From the NCBI GenBank assembly GCA_025200525.1, contig CM045762.1, forward strand, positions 83,171,893 to 83,235,892: 64,000 bases of DNA. The letters run 5' to 3'. The first letter of the stretch is position 1. Each line of letters begins with the position of its first letter. The DNA is from Camellia lanceoleosa. Its lineage: Eukaryota; Streptophyta; Magnoliopsida; Ericales; Theaceae. This document shows positions 43,881 through 55,589 of this stretch, in pieces. Under the pieces are notes generated by a model. It searched no databases. It worked only from the letters and a program-made list of their open reading frames with translations, and was not told the origin of the DNA. Position numbers and translations under genes: made by a program.

Positions 43881-45662
43881 TTTATTAGATTTCATTGTAA
43901 TATGTTATATGAATAAAATCTATAAAAATAAAAAAATAAAAAGATTAAAAAAAAATCCAAAAAAAAATTGTGTGTTTTTCCTTTTAAGTTTGGCCAATCA
44001 AACATGTTGGGGTTCTCTTATGGTGTGTGTAACGCCCCTAAAAGAATAAAAGTAACCCTCTTCGTGACATTCAATAGAAAAGTATAAACTTACGAAATAT
44101 TTAATGTTTCATTGTCATCCCTTAACCATACAAGAGATGACATATGCATGTATACATTCATAAATCCTAGATCTTAAATCTATAGCATATGACATGTGTA
44201 AATGAATTGGAATATGAAAAAAAAAAAAGTTTATGCCCTAGTGGCTACATCTTTCCAAGTCATTGTCTGGGTACAACAAAAGTGAGTTAATACATATAAA
44301 ACCTAAGGCTTGTACAAAATAATTATACAAAGAAAACAAAAAGAAGCTCTCGGCTCCAAGTCCTCCCAAGCTACGTCCTTGGTGGAGGCATATCATCAGC
44401 ACCTGAAAGTTGTTTTCTATGTAAGATGAGCTAAAACCTAGTAAAGATACTTGAACAATATGTATAAAACTTAACGAAGTCATAAAGTGAATGCATATGC
44501 ATACCATTTATCAATCATTATGCTTTTTCTTTCAAAATAATGCAATGCCAAAGTTATATACATATCAATTCTTAAAACAATAATTTTTAAATTAGAAAAC
44601 AGAGTAGTAAATAAAAACACTGGTAATATCTAGGTACGTGTCTCCCAGTAGGCTATACAAGCACTACCAAAGTTGTTTTACTGGTACTAACCGCAATGAT
44701 CGGCACCTAACCATGTGAGTTTCTAAACTTTCACTAAGGACATATAGGTTAACATAATAAACCACAACCACACTCCCTACTCAGATTTACCAAGGTATAC
44801 ATCTATTTTTCTCAAAAAAATACATTTTCAATGTTTAAGTATGAAACAATACTCAATGCAAGATATATGAGAAATGAGTTTCAATTAGCCTAATCCTCAT
44901 GAGATTTCTATAACAATCAAAGTTATCCCTCACCGATAGCTGAAAATGGAAATTTCTACTCAACAGATAATTTTTCAACAACAAATATAATCTCATAAAT
45001 TTCAAAATGGGGGTGATAATCGATATCCAACTCTACACTCATCATTAACAGATATCTCATCTTTTTAAATCCAACATCTTTTCCTTTTCTTTCATAAATC
45101 AAAAATCAATAATTTTCTAATAAAACATCCTTTACTTTCAAGAAATTACATTTTAGGAAGAAATTCCAACGTTTCAACACTACTCAACAATATTCACACT
45201 TCCACAACCTTTCTCAAGAATCATTTTGAAAAAAAAAAAAAAACCTCTTTTGCATTTCAAAATCAAACCCTAAATTTAAACCCAAAAATTCCAAAATCAT
45301 TAACCCTTTTTGAAGAACAAATAACCAGGCTAAGAATCATACAAAGCTTGAAGAAATCCCCTACCTCAAGAATAGAAGAGAAAGAGAGCAAGAGTAGAAG
45401 TATGATGGAGTCGGAAATGAAATCTTCTCTGATTAAACGAAGCCTTCAACGAGTTTACCTTTTTCCCTAAGGAACTCTGGTAGAGAAATCAATAGATTGG
45501 GTGTATTTGAGTTCTTTAGGCAAGAACTACAGAGAGAGAGAGTGAAGAAATTAGTTTTAGAGATGTTTTAGAGAGAGAGAGAGAGAGGAAATGAAAAAGT
45601 GACAAAGCCTTCTTTTTCCCTAAAAAAAATCTAGAAATCCCCTTCATATTGATTTGTGATTA

Positions 45663-46528
45663 TGTATCAATTTTAACGAGTAAATAACAATCCTAATCAA
45701 ACAATCAAAGACAAATCAACACAATGATTTAACGTGGAAAAATCACACTTGGAGTGCCTCCAATTGTGATAAAAAATCACAGACAAAAGCCACAAAACAA
45801 TCCACTAAGAAGATATAAATAAATTACACAAGTGTACTCTAAATTACCTAGCGAATCCACGCCCGAATCGAACTGACCCCTATGTGCCTCTTCTAGCCCC
45901 GTCTTCATCTCAGAACTGTCTTGCCCAATGTTGAATTCAAAACGCCGATGTCGAATCATGAAGATGAGCCACTCCGGAATCCACCAAAGCTTCAGGCCCG
46001 AATTCTACAGAATCCATCAAAGAATAACACTCTCTTTTGTATTGAACGAAACAAACAATCCTTTGATGTATACTTTTCAAACCAGATTTAAACTCAAACA
46101 AACATCAAAGAAACTAGCAAAGAAGCTCCTGATATAAACCCTAATATCCAAGAAGAAGATCTGGAAGCCGTAACCCTAAAATCTAATAGAACTACATATT
46201 TATAGAAAACAGTGCCGCAATGGTAGCTCGAGCGAGGAGACTAAAATGCGTGTTTTCCCAAGAGTCTTCACTCAAGCCACCAAAGTTTAGCTCGAGCGAG
46301 AAAAGCATATTCTCAATATTTTTATAGTCAGGGCAAACTTCTAGGACCAAAGATTCTTTGCTCGACCGCAGATTCCTTCGCTCGAGCGAACAAACAACTT
46401 CGACTGCATTTTTGCTTTTTCTTTCGGGGACGTTGCCCCTCGACCCCGCCTGGGTACTGCCCCGTACCCGCCAATGGGCGTTGCCCCCTAGACCTCCGCA
46501 AGCTAACCGGGCAGCTCGATCCCCAACA
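45663..46528 (-). mobile_element. copia-type LTR nested in solo LTR I
   Basis: On the minus strand it starts TGTTGGGGATCG (46528) and ends ttaaaattgataca (45663). It holds the CG-rich block with gggcaacgcccattggcggg typical of some copia LTRs, a TATA box (ctataaatatg, about 46192-46202) and a catgattcgacatcgg stretch. Its other LTR and internal part are absent and no TSD is clear, so it is probably a solo or truncated LTR. Confidence 0.6.
46225..46400 (-). promoter_or_regulatory. CTCGAGCG cluster in the nested copia LTR
   Basis: Copies at about 46227, 46291 and 46380 (ctcgagcg), plus variants at 46268 and 46361. The cluster sits immediately upstream of the minus-strand TATA box near 46200. 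The motif is the same as in the unrelated LTR that surrounds it. Confidence 0.6.
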
Positions 46529-46699
46529 TAGTCAAGGAAGTGGCAAACATGAAAGAATTATCTTCTGAAACTTCTCTACAAGGCACAATTCAGGTTGAAT
46601 TCACATCTAAATACTCATAATCTCACTGAAATAAAAGTAAAGTACAATTGAAAGGAGTTTTGTCAAACAGGATTGCCAAGAATAAAACCTAACATTCCC

Positions 46700-46945
46700 A
46701 ATTTGATATACGCATAAACTGCTTGAGCGACAAAACCATCTCTTGAGCGTCAGACATAATATGTGACACTGCTCGAGCGACAAAAACACCGCTTGGGCGC
46801 ACAATGACCCTCTCCCAAAAGTTTAGGCCTACAAAAGACCACTCAAACGAAGATCATCCTACTCTTAGAAGTTTTACAAACCTAAAAAAATACTGAGAGA
46901 TGTCAAAGACCACTCGAGCAACAAAAGCACCGCTCGAGTGAACAA
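46700..46945. promoter_or_regulatory. CTCGAGCG cluster in solo LTR I
   Basis: Copies and variants at about 46721 (cttgagcg), 46743, 46771 (ctcgagcg), 46791, 46911 and 46932. They lie at the same place, relative to the right LTR border, as the cluster at 37440-37700 in solo LTR H. Confidence 0.65.
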
Positions 46946-47134
46946 GAAATGAAATGGACAACAACTTTTTTGAAAAACTAACTTCCAACCTATTTTTAAC
47001 ACAACAAATAACTCTAAACAACCAAACTCAACTAACAACAAGATGATAAGGTATAAACAACAATTAAAGGTAAGAAAATCCAAGATTTAAGAGCATGACA
47101 TGGGTCGAGTCTAAACCGGAACCGTTATAGTGTG

Positions 47135-47519
47135 CGAGTGTAGACACAAATTTTGAAATGTGAAGTATTTCAACACATTTCAAAACTTATGCTACAAATG
47201 TCCACTATTTAGTTTTTGAACTAAACAGTCTTGATTATTTGAATAGCAGGTTCCTATTTCTAATATGCATTCCATACCATTAATTACATATTTTATTTAA
47301 ATGAAACCTTCGATTAATGGGGAACAAAATAATGAACAAAAAACAAATTAAGGAAAATAAATATTTTATTGAAATTGTAGGGATTTAGAACCCTTAGATA
47401 CAAAATACAATAGTTGGGTCTGCAACCCTTTACCCAACGCTCGCCATCGTTTCAGATGCTTGCAGCGTATTGTAAGCTCTCAACTTCTTTTTTTCTTGTA
47501 ACGATTTCTTTAGCTCTTA

Positions 47520-47552
<33 letters not shown>

Positions 47553-48890
47553 ATCTTCTGACTTCTAATTTTCAATCCTCACATCTTGTGTGATAATCCC
47601 TCATATTTATAGAGGGCCATCTATGTGACAAGAGTGCCTCATTTTCAATTTGAATTTCAAATTAAATGATAATGTCGTTTGAATTTAGGTGTAACCATAT
47701 CTAATTAATTGTATATCTAATAAACTGTATTAATCCTTTGGATTTCATTTTGTGTAGTGTCCTTGTTGTAAGCTCTACAGGTATCATCTTTTGTAGGCTC
47801 CACGTGTCATGTGAGCATTTGAAATAACATCGCTAAGATACAACGTTATTTTATTTATGCACTTCAACAGATCAAGTTGATCATTTTAAGAAGTGATTAC
47901 CTACAACAATCCTATCATAGGCTCTATTTGTGCCATTAATTGATTGACCGTACTTGAAACTTGGTTGAAATTTATGTGCCAACAAATGCCCTCTCGTGAC
48001 TTGCACAAGTGAATTTTCTTAACTGTGTAAGTTAAAACAATTTGATACTTTTATCTAGACCCTCTTTAAATCTTGGATGAGATTATTTCTTGGCCTTGGT
48101 CCCTTTCATCCACTTTTCAGGCTTTGTATGTTTTGTTTTGTTGTTATTTTATTTATTTATTTATTTTAACTTTGCTATGTCATACATGGATCCCCCAAAT
48201 AATTTAATTACTATTTTTTTTTTATGGGTTGTTTACTCTTTATAATCCATGGGCCTTTAATTTTTTGTAGCATGGGTCACTTTTTGTGAACTTGATCCCT
48301 TTTTTTTAAAAAAAAAATTATTTTTTATGTAAGATCATGGGTAAGGCCCAAGAATTTAATTGGGCCTTTTCTTTTGTGGGCATCTTTCTCCATTCTATAA
48401 TGTGGGCGTTTCACCAACTTGCAAGTTGTTGCCACTTCTTTTTGCAAGAGCCCTTTTTTTACAATAAATTTTTCTAGGCCATCAGGGATGGTGATAGTAT
48501 TTCAAATCCTACATGAACTCTGACTCTTTGGACTATTTCCAATCTAATAAACTTGTTTTTTGGAGTGTTTTCAATCTTATATAAACTTTTGCTGTTTGGA
48601 GTGTTTAAGGAGATCACTACCTCTTTTTTTAAGCAATACTTTTTGCTTTATATAACACCTATTCATTCACATAGCCAACATATTCTTTTTTTTCTCCTGC
48701 AGATTTTGTAGTGCATATTAGGTCTTTATCCTTCTAGCATCTTTCTAGCATGATTTGTTCTTGGAGGACACAAATGATTCCCTTCTAATCCCTTCATGTT
48801 TCCAGCAGAAATTGTTCTTCTTATACTTTTTAAAAGACACAAAAGAGTCCATTCATATCAGGTATGCTTTCCTTCTTCTTTTGTTTGTCT
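47135..48890. other. unassigned, possible LTR remnant
   Basis: No ORF. A (CT)n microsatellite at about 47527-47552, then a minus-strand TATA-like ctataaatatgaggg at about 47600-47615, resemble an LTR U3/R border on the minus strand, but no LTR ends were found. The right half is T-rich filler. Confidence 0.35.
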
Positions 48891-48894
48891 TTCT

Positions 48895-49338
48895 TCTTCT
48901 TTTTCGTCTTCTTTTTATTTTTTTTCCCTGAATTCAATTTTCTGAAAATTGAGTTTTTTATTTTTGTATTTTTTTGTTTTAAAATTTTAAGCAATTTTTT
49001 TACTTTTTTTAGATGCATCTTACTTAGATGTATCCAAATAGTAAAATATTTGTGAAAATATATTTAAAAAATTAATAAATATACAAAAACATGAAAAATG
49101 TGCTGAATTTTTCGTTTTTTTTTTTTTTTTTGTATTTTTGGTATTTAGTGAATTTTTTTAAAAAAAATTCACAAATATTATACTTTTTAAGTGTATTTAT
49201 GTTAGGTGCATCTAAAAATTTAAAAATATATATTAAAATATTAAAAAAATTAAGCAAAAACAAAAAAAAAATAGTAAAAATGAAAAAGTAAAATTTTCTG
49301 AAAAGTGAATTATAGAAATAGAAACCAAACAGAGTGAA
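48895..49338. mobile_element. foldback MITE, copy 2 (inverted relative to copy 1)
   Basis: The complement of 14592-15036 aligns here. Shared blocks include caattttctgaaaattgag, cttacttagatgtatc and tatactttttaagtgtattt, ending at agaaaccaaacagagtg. Diverged by many small indels. Confidence 0.65.
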
Positions 49339-49690
49339 TGTTTTTTTTTTTTTATTATTTTATAGAATTTGAAACCTCCTCTTTTAACAGCAAATCTTTT
49401 TTTTTTTTTTTTTTTTTTTTTTAAGCTGAGACCTTTTTTTGTTTTTTTTTTTTTTTTTGAAGTTAAAAAAAAGCCCTTCAATGGAACCCTTTTTTTTAAC
49501 AGAATGAATATTTTTTTTTTTAACAGCTCCCAGCCTATATATATACATATATTTACATGAACCGTTTTTACATATAACCTGCATGAAACACCACCCCCCC
49601 CCCCCCCCCCCCCCTCTTTTTTTTTTTATACCTTCTAGAAGAAATTTTCTTCTCCATGACGGTTTTTTTTTTTTTTTTTTTTTTTTTTCA
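49095..49690. repeat. homopolymer-rich low-complexity DNA
   Basis: Many T runs over 15 bases (for example 49399-49422, 49664-49688) and a C run of about 21 (49594-49614). It overlaps the right part of MITE copy 2. No gene. Sequencing or assembly length errors are likely here. Confidence 0.9.
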
Positions 49691-49897
49691 CATTCAAGCA
49701 GAATTTTCTATACATGAACTTTTAGTTTTTTAACATGTATATAACCTGCTGCCCCCTTTACTTAAGACAGTAACCCTAATAAAGAATTTTCTTGCCTGTA
49801 TGATTGAAAAACTCTCTACCCCGCTTGTTTAGTAGATTTTTGCTAAACCTAATATGGCCCAAATATGTGTTGAAACACTTCATCATTTTTTACAGCA

Positions 49898-51000
49898 CAC
49901 TACAACAGATTGTATTTTTGGCAATCAACGTTGGCGACTAAAAAAAATTTAGTCGCCAAAAATTGTGGAATTAGCTACCAAAAGTTTTATTAGTCGGCAA
50001 AAGTATAATATTTACTAATAATTTTTTTTAGTCGGGGTATATTGATTATTGGTGACTAAAAAAAAAATTAGTCACTAAAAATGCCACAACTGGCAATTGA
50101 AAAAAATCTTTAGTCGCTCTATATCTAGTTTTGGCTACTAAAATTATTTAGTCGCCGAATGAAAAATAAAAATTTACTTTTTATCTTTGGCAACCAAAAG
50201 AGTGGTCGCCAAAAAGTTATTTTCAACGACTAAAAAATATTTTCATCGCTGTATAGTTAGTTTTGGCTACTAAAAGTATTTAACCGCCGAATGAAAAACA
50301 AAAATGTACTTTTTATCTTTAGCGACCAAAAGTTTGGTCTCCAATAATTTATTTTCAACGACTAAACAATATTTTAGTCGTTGTATAGTTAGTTTTGACT
50401 GCTAAAATTATTTAGTCGCCGAATGAAAAACAAAAATTTACGTTTTATCTTTGGTCGCCAAAAATTTATTTTCAGCGACTACAAAATTTGGTAGTCACTG
50501 TATAGTTGGTTTTGGCTACTAAAATTATTTAGTTGCCGAATAACAAACAAAAATTTATTTTTTATCTTTTGGTTGCCAATTAACTAAAATATTTGGAGGG
50601 AGACATTTCAAATTTTGGAGGGATTTATAAAATTGATTGACAACCAAAATGTTTTGTCGCAAATTGTGTAAAATGACCACATATATATATATATATATAT
50701 ATTGTTTCCAAACCAATCCCTAAACAAACCAGCGCCTCTCTCTCTCTCTCTCTCTCTCCCTCTCCCTCTCCCTCTCTGTTGCTCCTCATACCTCCCTCTC
50801 TCACCGCTGCTCCAACAGCCACAGAGTAGCTCTCCTCCGCTGCTTCTCCTAGCGTTCGCCAGCAACCAGAGTACCGACTCACCTTCTTGTTGGTCACCGT
50901 CGCTTGAGATCCATCATACACGAATGCTCGATTGGAAGGTCCTCCTCACAAAGAGTGGTGAGGCCGCTGGTTTCTTTCCCCCCACTATCATCATTATCTA
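49898..51000 (+). mobile_element. CACTA left end with TTAGTCGCC subterminal repeats
   Basis: The terminus CACTACAACAGATTGTATTTTTGGC at 49898 is followed by about 20 motifs ttagtcgcc / ggcgactaaa (49930-50540), then a TA run (50682-50701), a pyrimidine-rich (CT)n leader (50735-50775) and a CpG-rich short exon-like region to about 51000 with a possible donor near gcaagtaaaaac. The right end is not in the window. Confidence 0.75.
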
Positions 51001-51024
51001 AGGTCGTCTCATCGCCGACTGTGC

Positions 51025-51375
51025 AAGTAAAAACCCAAATTTTGGATAAATTTTGAGTCTTAGTTTCTGGGGTTTTTTTTGTGATATAGTTAATTGGGTG
51101 TGAATTAGAATTTAGATTACGGTTTGCATTTGGATTAGAATGTAGGGAAAATTGTGTTGTCTAGGTCTCTTACTGTGTATAGATTGTTGGAGATGATTCA
51201 AACTTTGTGTTCCTTAGACTTATTTATATCATTCTCCCACATTGGTGGCCATATATAAATATATATATATATATATTTTCTGATTTAATACTTAGCTATA
51301 TTCGAGTTTAATACATTAATTTGTTAACGTAAGCATTTTACAACTGTTGATCATGTAATAGAAATCTTCATTTCT
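51025..51375. other. intron-like AT-rich stretch of the CACTA remnant
   Basis: No ORF. A TA microsatellite is at about 51257-51277. Confidence 0.35.
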
Positions 51376-51379
51376 AACT

Positions 51380-51590
51380 TATAATGGAGCACATTTGAAT
51401 TTGGAGATGCCACTTTAACCCACCAAGCCACTCTAGTTTTAATTAGATCACAAAGCACATTCATATCAGGTTGCTTACCTAAAAACACAATCTCATTCCT
51501 ACGCTTCGAAATGGACCATAGAACTGCCAGAGGTATGGCCTTCCAAATTTTCTGTTCTAATCTTTTAAAGCTAAAACCAGCCTACCACTG
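51380..51590 (-). pseudogene. L1-type LINE fragment (reverse-transcriptase zinc-binding C-terminus)
   Basis: On the minus strand: KIWKAIPLAVLWSISKRRNE, then IVFLGKQPDMNVLCDLIKTR and VAWWVKVASPN. The 'W(K)xIPLAVLWSIWKxRNExxF' plus 'L.DLIKxRVAxWxK' layout is the end of plant L1-like ORF2 proteins (zf-RVT region). Only about 65 codons remain, with no RT or endonuclease part. Confidence 0.8.
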
Positions 51591-51749
51591 CAATACCCCT
51601 ATTTATTAAGTTACACTGTTTAGTAATACATAATGATTAATGTTATGAATTGGATCTCCTTATTTCTAAGGTGATGATCAGAAAATAGATGCCAATTGTA
51701 GTAAAAATTATGTCAAGGTTTTGCAATAATAAATTTGCTCACAAATTGC

Positions 51750-52150
51750 CACTACTAGAATAGGGGCATTATGACACGGAACTTTTAGCAATGAGTTAAA
51801 AACTGTCACAAATAACAAGTTTTTGCAACGGCAAAAAAATTTGTCATTAAATATAATTTTTTGCGACGGAAATAATTCATAGCAAAAAAGCATAATAAAA
51901 AATTATATTTTTAGCGATGGATTTTACAACCATAGCAAAAGGTTTTCCCCTTCATGTTTTGATATGGATTTTACAACCGTTGCAAAAAGTTGGCCCTAAT
52001 TTTTTTTGGTTGAGTTTTGGCCCTAATTTCATTCCTACCTAGTTCTCTCCTCACTTATTCTCTCTCACGCAACTATCACTTTCTCACAGCAACACCACAA
52101 ATGACAACACCGGCGTGGGCAAAACCCCCTCCGGCGTCCAGGTAACCCTC
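51750..52150 (+). mobile_element. CACTA left end with GCGACGG-like repeats
   Basis: The terminus CACTACTAGAATAGGGGC at 51750 is followed by diverged motifs (tgcgacggaaat, agcgatggattttacaacc, tttgcaacggc) to about 51990, then a CT-rich leader with a CpG-rich exon-like piece and a donor caggtaaccc at about 52140. It is similar to the end at 41634, so the two may belong to one family. The right end is not seen. Confidence 0.65.
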
Positions 52151-52159
52151 CTCATCTTC

Positions 52160-52600
52160 TTTCTCTCGCTCTCTTCGTCTCTCTCTTGATCTCTAGCTTC
52201 TTGTGACTCTACCATGTTATTACCTCAGCTCTTCTGTTAGCAAGAGCTCTTCCTCTCATCTTCCTTACTCATCTCACTCCCACTCCTTCATTATCAAACC
52301 TCCTTTATCTTCTTCATCTACCATCAACAAATCGTTTCCAGGTGTGCTGGCCAATCAATCAATTTGGCACACTATTATTCACATTTTCCTCTTCTAAATC
52401 AGCTACTTATCTGCAGACTACCCTGATTCAACCCTAAAACCCTTATTTTGAAACCCCTCTATTCTGCCAGAAAACCTAGAACCACCATTACCATCCTTCT
52501 CAAATTTCCTCTCTACTACACCATTACTGGTGAAGGTTTAATTGCTAATGATTAATATGAATACCATTCTGTACTACGAGAAGATGAATTTCACAAGATT
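52160..52600 (+). other. CT-rich leader/intron region of the CACTA remnant
   Basis: Pyrimidine-rich DNA with scattered TC repeats. A 64-codon open frame (52203-52397) is serine-rich and looks like a by-product of that composition. Confidence 0.3.
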
Positions 52601-52607
52601 TGGATCC

Positions 52608-52946
52608 ATAGTTCTAAATATAAATTCGATCGCTATGTATCGGCGTCGTATCGAAAAATGGGGTACCCACGGCGAATCTGAGCCGATATACCACGAGATT
52701 GAAAATCGCGGGAGTATCGACCGAGTCGATGCGTGTCGACTGCTTAATGGCGTTACACAAGCCGCGATGGGCCGATACTCACCGGTTCGGACCGTTACGG
52801 GAAAGAAAAAGTTGAAAAACCTTTGAAATGATTTTTAAAATTTTACAGCCGCGACACCCGATTCCCGATACGTACCGATCGATACTACCGATACCGATAC
52901 TCCGCGATCGATACCGTTACGTTACCCGATGCCGCGATTTAGAACC
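52608..52946. mobile_element. CGAT-rich MITE with 7-8 bp TSD
   Basis: Inverted ends tagttctaaat (52609) and atttagaacc (ending 52946) with flanks TTGGATCC (52600-52607) and TTGGATCA (52947-52954), that is seven of eight bases matching. An 8-bp TSD suggests hAT; 9 bp would suggest Mutator. The 339-bp body is CpG-rich, with many CGAT/CCGATA words that pair in long palindromes (ccgatactaccgataccgat). An open frame across it is a composition effect. Confidence 0.7.
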
Positions 52947-52959
52947 TTGGATCATATTG

Positions 52960-55340
52960 GTTTATTTGTGACTTAAAAATTCTGACTTTGGTATTCTAAT
53001 TCATACCAAATTTGGATCTAGGTTTTCAATTTTGATTTATTATAGTATTTACTTTAGATCTATTGTTATGACTATAGTGTGTTTGGATCTAAGGTTTTGG
53101 TTTTGGTTGGAAATTGAACTCATGCTTCCCAAATCAAAATCATTCGACATTTTTACCCATTTATGGTTTTTTATGAGATTAAAATACAAAATTTTGTAAT
53201 TACTAATTTCTTCCTTCGTTTTGTAATATTTTAAAGAATTGAAAGTCCTATTTATTGTAAATTATTTATTTCTTAGGATTTCCTTGTTGCCATGTATCTT
53301 TGTCTGCAAATTTTTGTTTCTTGTTATTTATTTGGCAGCATAAACTTGTATGTTGGGCCTTATATATATAAGAAAGGAAGGTGTAATGAATCTAACGCAG
53401 TAAATTCTCAAATATTTCCTGCTTTTTCTATCAAAATACTAGGGTAAACAACTGAGGTTGTAGCCTATATCTCTATCTTGCAAAGTGGTAGACTAATAGA
53501 GCTTGCAACCTATATCTGTGTCTTGCAAAGCAGTGGACTCTAGCTTTAATTTGGAATCATATACATGTCTACAATTTGGAATTCATGGTGTCCAAGAGAT
53601 CAACTCCCAAACCTTGTTTCCAATTTGGAATTCACAGTGCACAATCTAGTATGTTTTTGTCATAAACCTAGTTTTTTTTTTTTTTTTTGAGAGTGGGGGA
53701 GGGGGGAACATGATGTCAGCACTATTCATGGTTTTCAACTTCCTTGGATTGCAGATGTTTGTACTGATTTTATATGGTATTCACGTGGTGTTTGTTAGAA
53801 TATAACTTGCACACCATATGCTTGACAATATGCCCATGAGAGAACTAATTTTCAACATGACCCCAAAGAATATGTTACCCATGATTTGCTCCAAATATCT
53901 TCTGAAGTCTTTTATTGTGTTAGTCAAAAAGTAATGGTTAGTTAATAATCTAAGAACTTGGTTTCATAGAAATATTGTTGAAATTAAGAGTTGATAAGAA
54001 TTAGGTAAAAAATAAATTGTTGTAGGTGGTATGTGGGCATAAATGGTTGCAAGTGTTTGTATTATGTTTCTTCATGATGTTTCTAAATAGACAAATATGC
54101 ATTTTAATAGTAGTTTATATTTACTATAAATGCTACACAAATCGTAGTTAAAATGAATTTTGTACTTTACTTTACAACCAGTCACAATTAAGATGGCAAA
54201 TAACTAGACACAAACTTGAGCTAGAGAAAATGTATCCTTGGAACTCAAATGAATCCCTGCATTACAAGCACAAGAAGCATTTACCATAGAAAAACATCAT
54301 CACACAAATTTAATTTGAATTAGAGAAATAGGTAACAAAATAAGGAACCGAAATTATCTAAGAAAAGATAGCTAGCACGACCACTGGCAAGCAAAAATAG
54401 ATATAGCATTTATTTATTAATTGAATCATTAACTCCTTCACAATTGTTAACAAAGAGAAGGATTTAAGTCAATCACATTGTTCATTAATATATATATATA
54501 TATATATGTACACAACTAGAAGATAATATAAAAGTAGAAAAGTTTCTAAAAAGTCTAACTATCAACTAAATCATATTTGAATAATGCAAAATTTGTATTT
54601 CACAAACATTGAAGGGCAAAAATTAAAATAATTTGCAATTTAGAAGAAAAAAATGTTGATGAAATTTTAAAATGGTGAAGTGATTTTAATTTTGCTCCTC
54701 TGTCTATTAGCACACAATAGACTTGGATGAGATTCAAATGCAACATAAAATAGAAGTGAAGACAGTGAATGAATCTTTTCTTTGGCTAATGCGTACTAGT
54801 CATTTTCAAAGAGCTTGCAAGCTAAATCAGCAAGCACATCTTTAGTTCATTAGGATTTAATTTTTTTTTTTTTTTGTCTTTCCAAGATAAATAAATAAAT
54901 AAATAAAAATACAATGACAGGATTGAAAGAGAAGAAAGGAAATAAAATAAGCTCATTCATATTGATTGTGTTGGCATCAAAACACCACTTTATCCACAGT
55001 TCTTGAAATAGTAACAAAAACAGATATTTCTTTAGAGAGCAATAAAAAGAAGCCTTATTTGAGTAAAGACCACAGATGAAAAACTCCAGGGATGAGGTCA
55101 ATGAGGTTGGTATTAAAAGTAGACGACAAACAACATTGGAAATGATCATATTGATAGAATTGTAATGTTAGCTTGATATATACATATGAATGCTGTTGTT
55201 TTATTTATAAACTGGTATTGAAATTTCAATAATTAGTTCCTGTTACCTTTATTGAAATTGAAAATTTTTCATTTTTTGTCCAATTTTCCAATCATTTGAT
55301 GTGCAAATTTTTCATAAAAAAAGTACCTGACATTATTTCT
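52960..55340. other. AT-rich, no genes recognised
   Basis: A roughly 65-bp duplication at about 53460-53540 (cctatatctctatcttgcaaa), a T run at 53672-53688 and a TA microsatellite at 54490-54508. No domain seen in any frame. Confidence 0.45.
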
Positions 55341-55359
55341 CTTTTTATTTGGTACAGCT

Positions 55360-55570
55360 AGATGAACTCGTGCATGAAGCTGAATTGTACAGGATCAGTT
55401 GGCACTTGTTACATTTTTTGAAGAATCGAATATTTTTGCATAGATGTTTTGGTGGAACATATTTGGGTAGAATAGTAGTTATATTTTTGGATGGATGTGT
55501 ATGGAAAATATTTGGGTGGAATACAAGTTATATTTTTGATAGATGCGCATGGATAAAATTTAAAACATAA
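55360..55570 (+). other. exon-like stretch with a ~60-bp duplication
   Basis: After an acceptor-like ttggtacag the plus frame reads LDELVHEAELYRISWHLLHF. Then two similar ~60-bp blocks (tttgggtagaatagtagttatattttt, tttgggtggaatacaagttatattttt) repeat. It may be the last exon of a CACTA gene. Not recognised. Confidence 0.25.
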
Positions 55571-55589
55571 TAACAAGTACTTTGTTATG

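Larger units (their letters stand above)
44028..47129 (-). mobile_element. solo LTR I, TGTAACG family (3.1 kb), TSD GTGTG
   Basis: Starts TGTAACGCCCCT and ends accggaaccgttata. GTGTG flanks it (44023-44027 and 47130-47134). It is a relative of 35859-37884: shared start, agctacgtccttggtggaggcatatc block, and end. It is longer because a copia-type LTR lies inside (45663-46528). No gag-pol. Confidence 0.85.

Noticed and set aside
48830..49584. Lysine- and phenylalanine-rich open frames on both strands
   Set aside because: They arise from poly-A/poly-T tracts and have no coding signature.
52542..52826. 94-codon plus-strand frame across the CGAT-rich region
   Set aside because: The frame runs through MITE palindromes; no leader, motif or codon pattern supports a gene.
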